Shown here in pieces: positions 24,902 to 33,800 of a stretch of 64,000 bases of DNA. Source of the stretch: Verrucomicrobiaceae bacterium. GTDB taxonomy: Bacteria > Verrucomicrobiota > Verrucomicrobiia > Verrucomicrobiales > Verrucomicrobiaceae. The position numbers and the translations under genes were made by a program. How positions within the stretch are numbered: the first letter of the stretch is position 1; every line of letters begins with the position of its first letter. The stretch covers positions 62,001-126,000 of the forward strand of contig JAIBCL010000017.1 of the NCBI GenBank assembly GCA_019694165.1, read 5' to 3'. The notes below the pieces were generated by a model. That model saw nothing but the letters and a program-made list of their open reading frames with translations, did no database searches and had not been told where the DNA came from.

Positions 24902-25055
24902 CAGGGGTTACGCATGAAATGCCTCTGTGAGTCTGATGCTTCTGAGTTGTCCCCCAAGATTCAGGGTTCCGCAGATGGAATGAAGCTGGAATTCAATCTG
25001 TGGAGTCCTGAATCTTGTGGGAATCCACTCCAAATGTCTTCATGCGTAAGCCCTG
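24902..25055 (+). mobile_element. MITE-like element, copy B (154 bp)
   Basis: Ends are CAGGGGTTACGCATGAA (24902-24918) and TTCATGCGTAAGCCCTG (25039-25055), 16 of 17 matching as inverted repeats. The interior keeps the family landmarks AAGATTCAGG, CCGCAGATGG and TCCTGAATCTTG but is much more diverged from copies A and C than those are from each other. The two inner landmarks CAAGATTCAGG and CCTGAATCTTG are themselves inverted. It sits alone in the gap between the YceH and LamG genes. Confidence 0.72.
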
Positions 25056-25166
25056 GGCAGATCCGGCGAGTGCTGATCTTCGGGTTTGCCACCTGCGGCC
25101 GCGTATCTACACTCGGGGTCCTGACCGCCGCCGGATTGATCCGCCGCGCCGGACACCTCGTCTGTC

Positions 25167-26018
25167 ATGAGCATCCTCACCCGCCGTCACTTCCTCGCCG
25201 CCGGCAGCGGTCTGCTGCTGCCCGTCTGCTCAACCGCCGCGGCGGCGTCTGCGTACGGAAGGCGCGTGCTGGAGAAGAAGCCGTGCGGCTACTGGCGGCT
25301 GGGCGAGATGGCAGGAACGACGGTCGTGGCGGATGCGTCGGGCAACGGCTTGAACGGCTCCGTCAGCGGCGAGGTGGCTCTCGGAGAAAAGGGCGTGCTC
25401 GACAAGGAGAAGGACGCGGCGGCAAAGTTCGACGGACGAGCAGGGGGCTGCATCGAGATTCCGGATCACCCTTCGCTAAGCCAGCCGACGAGCGGCCAGG
25501 GCTTCACCGTGGAGGCGTGGATGCGACCGGACGATCTGGAGTTCACCGGCGGCGAGGGGTCCGAGGGCTACATTCACTGGCTGGGCAAGGGCGAGACGGG
25601 CAGGCAGGAGTGGGCGCTGCGGTTTTATCCGAAGGACTCATCGCGGCCGAACCGCGTCTCAGCCTACATTTTCAATCCGGGACCGGGTCTGGGCAGCGGC
25701 GCCTATGTCGAGGAGCATCTGAAACCGGGCCGGTGGATCCACATCGTGGCGACCTTCGATCCCGGCGACGCAACGAGTCCAAAGGCCGGCGTATCGATCT
25801 ACAAGGACGGGAAGCTGGCGCTTGGCCCGGCGAAGTCGCCCGGAGCACTTTACAAAACCTACGGTGTGATGCCCGTGCACGGAAGTGCCCCGCTGCGCAT
25901 CGGCACGCGGGACAAGAAGAACTTCTTCACCGGCGCCATCGACGAGGTGGCCATCTACCCGCGCGTGCTGACGACGCGTGAGATCACTGAAAACTATCGG
26001 GCCGGGCAGGCGGGGTGA
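25167..26018 (+). CDS. Tat-exported LamG/concanavalin-like protein
   Basis: 283 residues. The N-terminus TRRHFLAAGSGLLLP is a twin-arginine signal. The mature protein is a single LamG/ConA-like jelly roll: YWRLGE at the start, AAAKFDGRAGGCIEIPDH, FTVEAWMRPDD, WIHIVATFD, GVSIYKDGKL and FTGAIDEVAIYPRVL near the end, all standard LamG_3 landmarks. Such domains bind glycans; no catalytic domain is attached. It follows repeat copy B by 111 bp. Confidence 0.82.
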   Translation: MSILTRRHFLAAGSGLLLPVCSTAAAASAYGRRVLEKKPCGYWRLGEMAGTTVVADASGNGLNGSVSGEVALGEKGVLDKEKDAAAKFDGRAGGCIEIPDHPSLSQPTSGQGFTVEAWMRPDDLEFTGGEGSEGYIHWLGKGETGRQEWALRFYPKDSSRPNRVSAYIFNPGPGLGSGAYVEEHLKPGRWIHIVATFDPGDATSPKAGVSIYKDGKLALGPAKSPGALYKTYGVMPVHGSAPLRIGTRDKKNFFTGAIDEVAIYPRVLTTREITENYRAGQAG

Positions 26019-26061
26019 AATGGAGTCCACCGGCGGATTTGGACGGTCCCGGAAAAAGAAG

Positions 26062-26135
26062 AACCCTGCCGGTCCAGACCTCAGGCAAAAAACCCCCAAA
26101 ACCTGAAACCCAATTTACCGGCAGGGTTGATTTTT
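26062..26135 (+). terminator. Long-range hairpin with T-rich tail between the LamG and YkuD genes
   Basis: AACCCTGCCGGT (26062-26073) and ACCGGCAGGGTT (26117-26128) form a perfect 12-bp stem over 43 bases, followed by GATTTTTCGATTT. It can terminate LamG transcription, but the large loop and its position just before ATG 26143 also allow a leader role for the downstream gene. Confidence 0.55.
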
Positions 26136-26142
26136 CGATTTA

Positions 26143-26949
26143 ATGAAAATGCGCCAGACAATGCAATACCAAAATCCTTCACCCCCAAAAAAATCTTCCA
26201 GCCTGCCCCGGCTGCCCCCGGTGGCAGCGATCGCGCTGGCCCTCGTGGCACAGGCATTTTCCATAGCGCACGCCCAGCTCGGGAGCGAGGTGCGGCAGGT
26301 GATCGTGGCACAGGCGGCGGGCTGGAATTCAAATACGGCCACGCTCCAATGCTTTCAGCGCGCCTCGGCCCGCGCGCCTTGGCAGCCGGTGTTTCCCCAG
26401 GGCATCCCGGTGCTGCTGGGCCGCAGCGGACTGGCATGGGGCCGCGGAGCTTTCACGCCGCCCCAGAACGGGATCCCGCCGAAGGTGGAAAAGGACTGGC
26501 GCGCCCCGGCGGGAGTTTTTCAGCTCGGCACGCTCTTCGGCTACGCCCAACGCCCGCCTGTCGGAGCGCGCTGGCCCTATCATCAGGTGGGACCATATGA
26601 CGCCTACATCGACGATCCGAAGCTGCCCCACTACAACCACCATGTCCGTGTCGATCCGCGGAACATCCCGCCGTGGTTTGAAAAGCAGAAAATGCGGCTC
26701 GGTGATGCTGCCTACAAATGGATGCTCGAAATCCGCCACAATCAAACCCCGGCGGCATCCGGCTTCGGCAGCGCGATCTTCTTCCATGTGCGCCGCGGCC
26801 CCACAAAACCGAGCGCCGGCTGCACGACGATGGCCGTGGAGAATCTGGAGGCGATGATACGCTGGCTCGATCCCGCGGCTTCGCCCTACTACGTGCTGCT
26901 GCCCCGTGCCGACTACGCCGCGCTGCGTGCCGCTTGGCGGCTTCCGTAG
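26143..26949 (+). CDS. Exported L,D-transpeptidase-like protein (YkuD fold)
   Basis: 268 residues; ATG 26161 is an alternative start. A signal segment (~25-44, ending FSIAHA) exports it. The C-terminal half has the YkuD active-site pattern FFHVRRGPTKPSAGCTTM, with H215, S224, G226 and nucleophile C227, and upstream PAGVFQLG, as in ErfK/YbiS-type enzymes that form 3-3 peptidoglycan cross-links or attach lipoproteins. The usual Arg after the Cys is replaced (GCTTM rather than GCxR), as in a divergent subgroup. Activity is likely but not certain. Confidence 0.75.
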   Translation: MKMRQTMQYQNPSPPKKSSSLPRLPPVAAIALALVAQAFSIAHAQLGSEVRQVIVAQAAGWNSNTATLQCFQRASARAPWQPVFPQGIPVLLGRSGLAWGRGAFTPPQNGIPPKVEKDWRAPAGVFQLGTLFGYAQRPPVGARWPYHQVGPYDAYIDDPKLPHYNHHVRVDPRNIPPWFEKQKMRLGDAAYKWMLEIRHNQTPAASGFGSAIFFHVRRGPTKPSAGCTTMAVENLEAMIRWLDPAASPYYVLLPRADYAALRAAWRLP

Positions 26950-27043
26950 GCGGGTCCGCCCGCATGTAGAATGGCGCACCAGAGGTGCGACGCGGAGGTC
27001 CGGCGGCTTTTCCAACTCCTTCCTTCATTGATCTAGAGTCAGA

Positions 27044-27118
27044 TGGTGCGCGCTGCAGGGTTCGAACCTGCGACCCCTGCCGTGTGAAGGCAGTGCTCTA
27101 CCGCTGAGCTAAGCGCGC
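27044..27118 (-). tRNA. tRNA-Val(CAC)
   Basis: Minus-strand cloverleaf of 75 nt including encoded CCA. Acceptor GCGCGCT pairs with AGCGCGC; the D-arm is GCTCAGCGGTAGAGC; the anticodon stem CTGCC/GGCAG encloses loop TTCACAC, giving anticodon CAC (valine GTG codons); the T-arm GCAGG-TTCGAAC-CCTGC is standard. CCA is at 27046-27044. Confidence 0.97.
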
Positions 27119-27199
27119 GGAAATCGGGGGCCGGACAGGTAGCCGCTTCGTCGCGCATTGCCAGTGATTTCTTGACGCCGGCGAGCCTTCTTCATACCA

Positions 27200-27231
27200 A
27201 AGAAGAAGCCAGCTCCGCACCCGGAGCTGGC
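27200..27231 (-). terminator. Rho-independent terminator of the Cys-rich peptide gene
   Basis: On the minus strand, GCCAGCTCCG and CGGAGCTGGC form a perfect ten-pair stem over GGTG (27231-27208), followed by TTCTTCTTT. It lies 34 bases after the stop. Confidence 0.85.
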
Positions 27232-27265
27232 CTCTGGTTCGACCGCTCGACGCGGGTCGGGCAGC

Positions 27266-27457
27266 TTACTTGTTGCACTTCGCGCACACCTTGCCGTCTT
27301 TCTCGGCGGTGACGCAGCACGGGTGTGTGCACTTCTCGCCTTTCTTGGCGGCCTTGTCACAGCAACTGCCGGCCTTGTATTGCTTGTCAGCGGCGAGAGC
27401 GCCGCCGGCAAGAGCCAGGGTGGTGAGAACGACGGTGAGGATGGATGTCAGCTTCAT
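27266..27457 (-). CDS. Small Cys-rich secreted peptide
   Basis: 63 residues from ATG 27457. The signal peptide is MKLTSILTVVLTTLALAGGALA. The ~40-residue mature part has seven cysteines, as CC, C, CC and CxxC (SCCDKAAKKGEKC, HPCCVTAEKDGKVCAKC), among many lysines. The spacing suggests metal binding or a disulfide-rich fold. A longer in-frame start at 27523 exists but would bury the signal. A good terminator follows. Function unknown. Confidence 0.7.
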   Translation of the reverse strand: MKLTSILTVVLTTLALAGGALAADKQYKAGSCCDKAAKKGEKCTHPCCVTAEKDGKVCAKCNK

Positions 27458-27661
27458 GGATTTGGTGGTTAGGTTTGTGGTGACGCGCCGCACACCGGTG
27501 ACCGGAGCGGGCGCAATCCCCATTACGACGAACAGACCAAATCCGTTATTCCATGTCGATGAAAAAAACCTCGCCCACGCAAATTCCCGCGGCCTGCGGG
27601 GCGGAAACGCTCCTTGCGTTCGGCGTGATCTTCACGACTTTGCGCGCCCATTTTCCTGACC

Positions 27662-29494
27662 ATGATCCCCAACGCCTACCGCACCGTACATTGCAACGAA
27701 GTCCGCAAGTCCCACATCGGGCAGACAGTGACGCTTTGCGGCTGGGTGAATTCGGCGCGCGACCACGGCGGGGTGATATTCCTCGACCTGCGCGACCGGG
27801 AGGGCCTGACGCAGGTGGTGTTTCGTCCGGAAGAAAACGCGGACCTCGCGGCGAAGAGTCATGATCTGCGCGACGAAGACGTGCTGCAGATCACCGGCAA
27901 GGTGGCTGCTCGTCTTGCGGGCACGGAGAATGACAAGCTTGGCACGGGCGACGTGGAGATCGTCGCCACGGAGATGAAAATCCTGAACAAGGCCGATGTG
28001 CTTCCGTTCCAGCTCGATCGCGAGCTTTCAAATGAAGACCTGCGGATGAAGTATCGCTACCTCGACCTGCGTCGCGAGCGACTGAACCGCAACATCCGCA
28101 CGCGTCACAAGATCACGAACGCCGCGCGCAACTACCTCGACGCCGCTGGCTTCGTGGAAGTGGAGACGCCGATTCTCTCGAACCCGACGCCCGAAGGCGC
28201 GCGCGACTTCCTCGTGCCGGCCCGACTGAGCCCCGGGAAGTTCTTTGCGCTGCCGCAGGCACCGCAGCAGTACAAGCAGCTCATGATGGTGGCCGGCCTG
28301 GAGCGCTACTTCCAGATCGCCCGCTGCTTCCGCGACGAAGACCTGCGTGCCGACCGCCAGCCGGAGTTCACGCAGATCGACATCGAGGCCAGCTTCATCC
28401 AGCGCGATGACATCGTCACGCTGGTCGAAGGATTGCTCGCGGCGATGTTCAAAGCCGGGCGCGGCATCGACGTTCCCCTGCCCTTCCCGCGCATGACCTA
28501 TCAGGAGGCAATGGACCGCTACGGCTCCGACAAACCGGACACACGCTTCGGCATCGAGATCAACGACATGGCCGATGTCTTCGCCAACTCGGGCTTCAAG
28601 ATCTTCAAGAGCACGCTCGACAACGGCGGCGTGGTCCGCGCGATCAATGCCAAGGGCTTTGCCGGCATCACCACCGGTCAGATGATCCGTCTGAACGAAC
28701 TCGCCATCGAAGCAGGCATGAAAGTGAAGCAACTCGCCTTCATCAAGGTGGAGCGCGACGCGAACGGTGTGCTCGAATACAAGAGCCCGCTGTGGAAGTT
28801 CTTCGGCGAAGAAGAAAAGGCCGCGCTCGTCCAGAAGCTGGGCGTCGAGGAAAATGACATCGTCTTCTTCTATGCCGGTGAATGGGAAGATGCGTGCAAC
28901 ATCCTCGGCCGCGTGCGCCTCGAGATCGCACACATGCAGCAGCTCACCAAGGACAGCACCGCGCTGAATTTCCTCTGGGTCGTGGACTTCCCGCTGCTCG
29001 CATTCGACGCCGAGTCCAACGGGTGGGTGGCCGTGCATCATCCGTTCACCCGTCCGAAAGCCGAAGACGAGCATCTGCTCGGCACCGATCAGAACGGCAA
29101 AGCGCGCGCCGAGGCCTATGACGTCGTGCTGAATGGCTACGAACTCGGCGGCGGGTCGATCCGAATCCACGAGGGCGATCTGCAATCCAAGATGTTCTCC
29201 GTGCTCGGCATCGGCCCCGAGGAACAGCGCCACAAATTCGGCCACATTCTCGACGCCTTCCGCTTCGGCGCTCCTCCGCACGGCGGCCTCGCGCTCGGTC
29301 TCGACCGCATCGCCATGCTGGTGAGCGGCGAGGACAGCATCCGCGAAGTCATCGCCTTCCCGAAGAACAACAAGGCCTGCGACCTGATGACCGACAGTCC
29401 GACCAACGTGGACTTCAAGCAGCTCCGCGAGCTTTACGTGCAGAGCACCTGGAAGCCGAAGGTGAAGGACGAGGCTGCCGACGCGAAGGCGTGA
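27662..29494 (+). CDS. aspS: Aspartyl-tRNA synthetase, probably non-discriminating (AspRS/AsxRS)
   Basis: 610 residues, full-length bacterial class II synthetase: N-terminal OB fold, catalytic core with motif 2 (FRDEDLRADRQPEFTQIDIE, quoted as RDEDLRADRQPEFTQ), bacterial GAD insertion and motif 3 (HGGLALGLDRIAMLV). His35 in ARDHGGVIF and Gly87 in RLAGTEN occupy the positions that are Leu and Lys in discriminating enzymes and His and Gly in non-discriminating ones such as Pseudomonas AspRS. It should therefore also charge tRNA-Asn, with GatCAB amidating the product. It is 151 bp before thrH. Confidence 0.97.
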   Translation: MIPNAYRTVHCNEVRKSHIGQTVTLCGWVNSARDHGGVIFLDLRDREGLTQVVFRPEENADLAAKSHDLRDEDVLQITGKVAARLAGTENDKLGTGDVEIVATEMKILNKADVLPFQLDRELSNEDLRMKYRYLDLRRERLNRNIRTRHKITNAARNYLDAAGFVEVETPILSNPTPEGARDFLVPARLSPGKFFALPQAPQQYKQLMMVAGLERYFQIARCFRDEDLRADRQPEFTQIDIEASFIQRDDIVTLVEGLLAAMFKAGRGIDVPLPFPRMTYQEAMDRYGSDKPDTRFGIEINDMADVFANSGFKIFKSTLDNGGVVRAINAKGFAGITTGQMIRLNELAIEAGMKVKQLAFIKVERDANGVLEYKSPLWKFFGEEEKAALVQKLGVEENDIVFFYAGEWEDACNILGRVRLEIAHMQQLTKDSTALNFLWVVDFPLLAFDAESNGWVAVHHPFTRPKAEDEHLLGTDQNGKARAEAYDVVLNGYELGGGSIRIHEGDLQSKMFSVLGIGPEEQRHKFGHILDAFRFGAPPHGGLALGLDRIAMLVSGEDSIREVIAFPKNNKACDLMTDSPTNVDFKQLRELYVQSTWKPKVKDEAADAKA

Positions 29495-29645
29495 TCGCGC
29501 TTTGGCGGATGTTCCGCAGAGGCTGTGCGACGGTGTTTGTCCACCCGATCTTCCGCTGGCCGAACCTTCGCAGGATCGCCCGCCGGCTGTTGTCATCCGC
29601 AGAAGCCGCTGCTTGAAAACCTCCGTTGCTGTGCCAGAAAGCGCG

Positions 29646-30254
29646 ATGCAGCAGACCATCGTCACCCTTGATCTCGAAGGCGTTCTCGTTCCTGAAATCT
29701 GGATCGCCTTTGCGGAGAAGACCGGCATCCCCGAACTGCGCCGCACCACGCGCGACGAGCCGGACTACGACGTGCTCATGCGCGGACGCCTGCGCATTCT
29801 CGACGAGCACGGCCTCCGGCTGCCGGACATCCAGGAGGTCATCGGCACGCTCGCGCCGCTGGAGGGCGCGCGGGATTTCCTCGACCGGCTCCGCGAGCGC
29901 ACGCAGGTCATCATCCTCTCGGACACCTTCGCCGAGTTCGCCCGGCCGCTGATGCGGCAGCTCGGCTGGCCCACGCTTTTCTGCCACCAGCTCGAGGTGG
30001 ATGCCACGGGCCGCATCGTGAACTACCAGCTGCGCCAGCCGAACCAAAAGCAGCACTCCGTGGCCGCGCTGAAGTCGCTTCATTACAAGCTGATCGCCGC
30101 CGGCGACTCCTTCAATGACACCACGATGCTCGGCGAGGCGCACGTCGGCTTCTTCTTCCACGCGCCGCCGAATGTCACCGCCCAATTCCCGCAGTTCCGT
30201 CCGTTCGAGACGTACGACGACCTGCTCGCGGCGATCACGGCGGAGCTTCAGTGA
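29646..30254 (+). CDS. thrH: ThrH-type HAD phosphatase: phosphoserine phosphatase/homoserine phosphotransferase
   Basis: 202 residues from ATG 29646; an upstream TTG frame exists, but the HAD motif must be near the N-terminus. Motif I is LDLEGVL (D9-x-E11), the D-x-E form typical of ThrH rather than SerB. Motif II is ILSDTF and motif III/IV is AAGDSFNDTTML. ThrH dephosphorylates phosphoserine and can transfer the phosphate to homoserine, linking serine and threonine synthesis. Length equals the family norm. Confidence 0.85.
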   Translation: MQQTIVTLDLEGVLVPEIWIAFAEKTGIPELRRTTRDEPDYDVLMRGRLRILDEHGLRLPDIQEVIGTLAPLEGARDFLDRLRERTQVIILSDTFAEFARPLMRQLGWPTLFCHQLEVDATGRIVNYQLRQPNQKQHSVAALKSLHYKLIAAGDSFNDTTMLGEAHVGFFFHAPPNVTAQFPQFRPFETYDDLLAAITAELQ

Positions 30255-30293
30255 AGCGGCGGGCGCCAGCTGCGCACCGCGCACTTCTCCGGG

Positions 30294-30827
30294 TCAGGCC
30301 CACTTCCCTCCGCCCTTGACGAAGGCGAGTATCCGCCGGTCATCGTCGCCGGCGGCCCACACGGCGCGGAGCAAGTCCGCGGGATGAATGTCATGGCGCT
30401 CGCAGAATGCGCGGTCGCCGCCGCAGCCGAACATGGTGTCGGGGTCCATCTCCCCGCGCAGCTTCGCGCGCGCCTTGACGATGATGCGCGGCAGCCAGGG
30501 GATGCCGTCCATTTCCGCGGACTTCGCCGGCAGGTCGGAGGGCGGGATCGTTTTGTCGCTCGTCTTGCCGTGCTGGACGGCGTTCAAATAGTCGCGTCGC
30601 GCGGCGGCGATGAGCAGCGCGGTTTCCACGCTCGGCTCCCCGCCACCGGCATTCGCATGGTCTTCCACAAAGTCGAAGAACTCGCGCTCGCGGCAGCCGA
30701 TGGACTTCAGGAAATCCCGGTCAGCGGTGCTGAACCAGGCGGCGGGATCGGTCTTGCCGGACTGGTATTGTTTCACGCAACGGTCGAAAAGGGCACGGAA
30801 GGTGGTCTGCCAGGTGTAGCTGCTCAT
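30294..30827 (-). CDS. DUF5069 domain protein
   Basis: 177 residues from ATG 30827; a longer in-frame start at 30893 would run into the helicase stop region. The C-terminal part (IPWLPRIIVKARAKLRGEMD, then MFGCGGDRAF) is the hallmark of DUF5069, frequent in Planctomycetota and Verrucomicrobiota. The N-terminal part (YTWQTTFRALFDRCVKQYQ) is helical. It is cytoplasmic, function unknown. It lies 62 bp downstream of the minus-strand SNF2 gene and may share its transcript. Confidence 0.8.
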   Translation of the reverse strand: MSSYTWQTTFRALFDRCVKQYQSGKTDPAAWFSTADRDFLKSIGCREREFFDFVEDHANAGGGEPSVETALLIAAARRDYLNAVQHGKTSDKTIPPSDLPAKSAEMDGIPWLPRIIVKARAKLRGEMDPDTMFGCGGDRAFCERHDIHPADLLRAVWAAGDDDRRILAFVKGGGKWA

Positions 30828-30889
30828 GGTCGTCTGGTGGATGGTGTGTGGATGAATACGCACGGAGAATGTGGCCGGGCGGGTGATCG

Positions 30890-33800
30890 TCAAGCGTGCA
30901 GATCGAAGAGGAAGTCAAAGTCCTCGCGCTCGAGCGTACGCGCGAAGCCTTCTTCACCGCCGAGCACGGTGGAGGCCATGAGGTTCTTTTTTTGCTGCAA
31001 GAGCATGATCTTCTCCTCGATGGTTCCCTTCGTGAGCATGCGGTAGGCCATCACGGGCTGGGTCTGGCCGATGCGGTGAGCACGGTCGATGGCCTGCGCC
31101 TCGACGGCGGGATTCCACCATGGATCGTAAAGGATGACGTAGCTGGCGGCGGTGAGGTTCAGGCCGCTGCCGCCGGCTTTGAGCGAGAGGAGGAAGACCG
31201 ACGGACGCTCGTCCTCCTGAAATGCGCGCACGATCTCCGCGCGGTTCGTGCTGGCACCGGTGAGCCAGTGGAAGGGCAGGCCCATGGCCTCGATCCTCGC
31301 GCGAATGATTTTGAGCATCGAGACGAACTGACTGAAGAGCAGCACCTTGTGCCCCTCGGCATGAAGCTCCTCGATGAGCTCCAGCGTGGCGGTGAGCTTC
31401 GCGCTCTCGGCGTCGGTCCCGCCGTGCTGCACCAGGCAGGGGTGGCAGCAAATCTGCCGCAGCCGTGTGAGCGCCTGGAGGATGGCAAATCGCTGGCGGC
31501 CCAGCGCATCGAAGCCGGAGGAGGTGAGCAGCATGTGCTGGGCGCGTGACAATTCCTCGCGATATACCTGCTCCTGCGCGCTGCCCATCTCGCAGAGCAT
31601 CGTCTCCTCGCTGCGCGCGGGCAGCTCGCGCGCCACCTGGCCCTTTGTGCGGCGGATCATGAAGGGACGCAGCCGGGCCGAGAGGCGCTCGGTGGCGCTC
31701 TCGTCCCTCCGCCGGTCAAAGTGCCGGTGGAAGTACGCACGGTCCCCGAGCGCGCCCGGCATGGCGAAGGTCATGAGGCTCCACAGGTCGAGCAGCCGGT
31801 TCTCCAACGGCGTGCCGGTGAGCACGAGCCGGTTCTCGGCACGGAGCTGGCGCGCAGCCTTGGCGGCCTTCGAATCGGGGTTCTTGATCTGCTGGCCCTC
31901 GTCGAGGATGACCGCCAGCCACTGGACGGTGTGCAGTTGATCGATGGCGCCGCGCAACTGCGCGTAGTTCAGCACCAGCACGTCGAGATCGCTGCGCACG
32001 CGCTCCACGTCGAGCTGGTCCTTCTCGTGGAGGACCAGCACCCTCAAAAGCGGCGCGCACTTCGAGAACTCGGTGGCCCAGACGTCGAGCACCGACTTCG
32101 GGCACACCACGAGCACGGGGCGCGGCGGCGCCGCCGAGGCCAGATCGTCCGCCGCGCGTGCGCGCAGCCAAAGAATCCAGGCGATGCTTTGCAGCGTCTT
32201 GCCCAAGCCCATGTCATCGGCCAGGATGCCGCCGATGTGATTGGCCGTGAGGTAGGAGAGGAAATGGAAACCCTCGACCTGATAAGGACGCAGCGTGGCC
32301 TGCAGCGCATCGGGCACGGGCGGCTTCGATTCCACATCCGCCTCCGCCAGACGGGCCGCGATGTGATCCCACGCCTTGGGATTGATGAATTCCGACGCCT
32401 TCTTCCCCGCGAGATGCCGCATGTGCACGCGGTGGGCTTCGTCACCGAGTTCGTCGAGGTCGATGCCGAGCTTCTCGATCATCTCGCGCTGCTCGTCGGT
32501 CAGCTCGATCTGCACGCGCCGCCAGGTGCCGTCCGCCAGACGCACGAAGCCGCCCTTCGCGGCCACGAGGCGGCGGATTTCCGCGGGCTTGAGATCCGAT
32601 CCTTCGATGTCAAAGACCAGCCGCAGGTCCAGCCAGTCGATGGATTCCGTCTGCGCTGCCTCCACCCGCACCCGCGCGATGAGCGGATCGGCCAGTATGG
32701 TGCCGAGCGTCTCGTCGGTGGTGAGCGTCACCTCCGGCGGCAGGCCGGCCGCCCAGTCATGGAAGAAGTCGGGGAACGTCTTCGTGATGCGCACACGGAA
32801 GGCATTCTGCTCGGGATCGAAGGCGGCCTTCAGCCTCTCCAGGGCCGTGGCCGCGACCGCCAGCGCCGACCGCTCGTGGCAGAGGATCACCCCTTCATCT
32901 TCCGGCCGTGACTCGCTGCGGCGCTCCCATCCGCGCCCGCGCAGGCTCTCGCGGCACACGCCTGCGGCATCGAGCGCCTCGACGTGCAGCGTGGCACAGT
33001 CCGACCCGGCCCCGGGCGAGCGGGCCAGGCAGTGCGCGCGGATTTGCACGGTCAGGCTCTCACGCCTGATTTTTTTTTTTATCGAGTCCGGCAGCGGCAC
33101 CGCCAGTGTCTCGAGAAAAGCCACGCCGTCCGCGGATGAGAGCGCTGCCGCCGGTATGTCCACAAAAGCCTCCACCCGCGTATCATCGCCGAACCAGCGC
33201 GGTCCGCGGTAAACGCAGTCCGCGCCCAGGTACAGAGTCTCCGCACCCGGCAGAACGCGCAAGGGCACCTCCGGCGTGGAGCCGTCCGCCGCGATCAGGC
33301 GCAGGCGGAAGACCGGCGCATCCGCCGCGTCCGCGCAGGACCAGTGCAGCGGCCCGGGAGGGAACTGGAACGGTGTCTCGTCGAGCGTCAGCAGGCGTGA
33401 ATGAAGCCCGGGCTGATGGAAGAGCGCGCCGAGCCAGCCGGCATTTTTTTCCACTTCGAGTCGGAAAGCGTCCGGCGCCTCCTCGGCGACCACGCAGAAA
33501 CACGCCAGCAGCAGCAGCTCCGCGCTCCCGTCCATGAGCAGCGCGCCGCGCTCGTGCTCCCGGCGCAGCGAGACGAGCCGGGCGGCCGATACCGTCTCAA
33601 ACACACCGCCATCCGCGTCGTCCGCGCTCCCCTGCTTCATCTGCAGGCGTGCCTCGTTCACTGTGATGAGCAGGCGGAAGTCGCAGCGCATCCGTTGTTC
33701 CCCCGCGGCTGTTTCCGCCAGCGCAGCAAAGCGCCGGATGCGCTCCTTCCATTGCGGCACGGTGCTCGCCTGCCGCCATGCGCGCAGCCGCTCGCGGATC

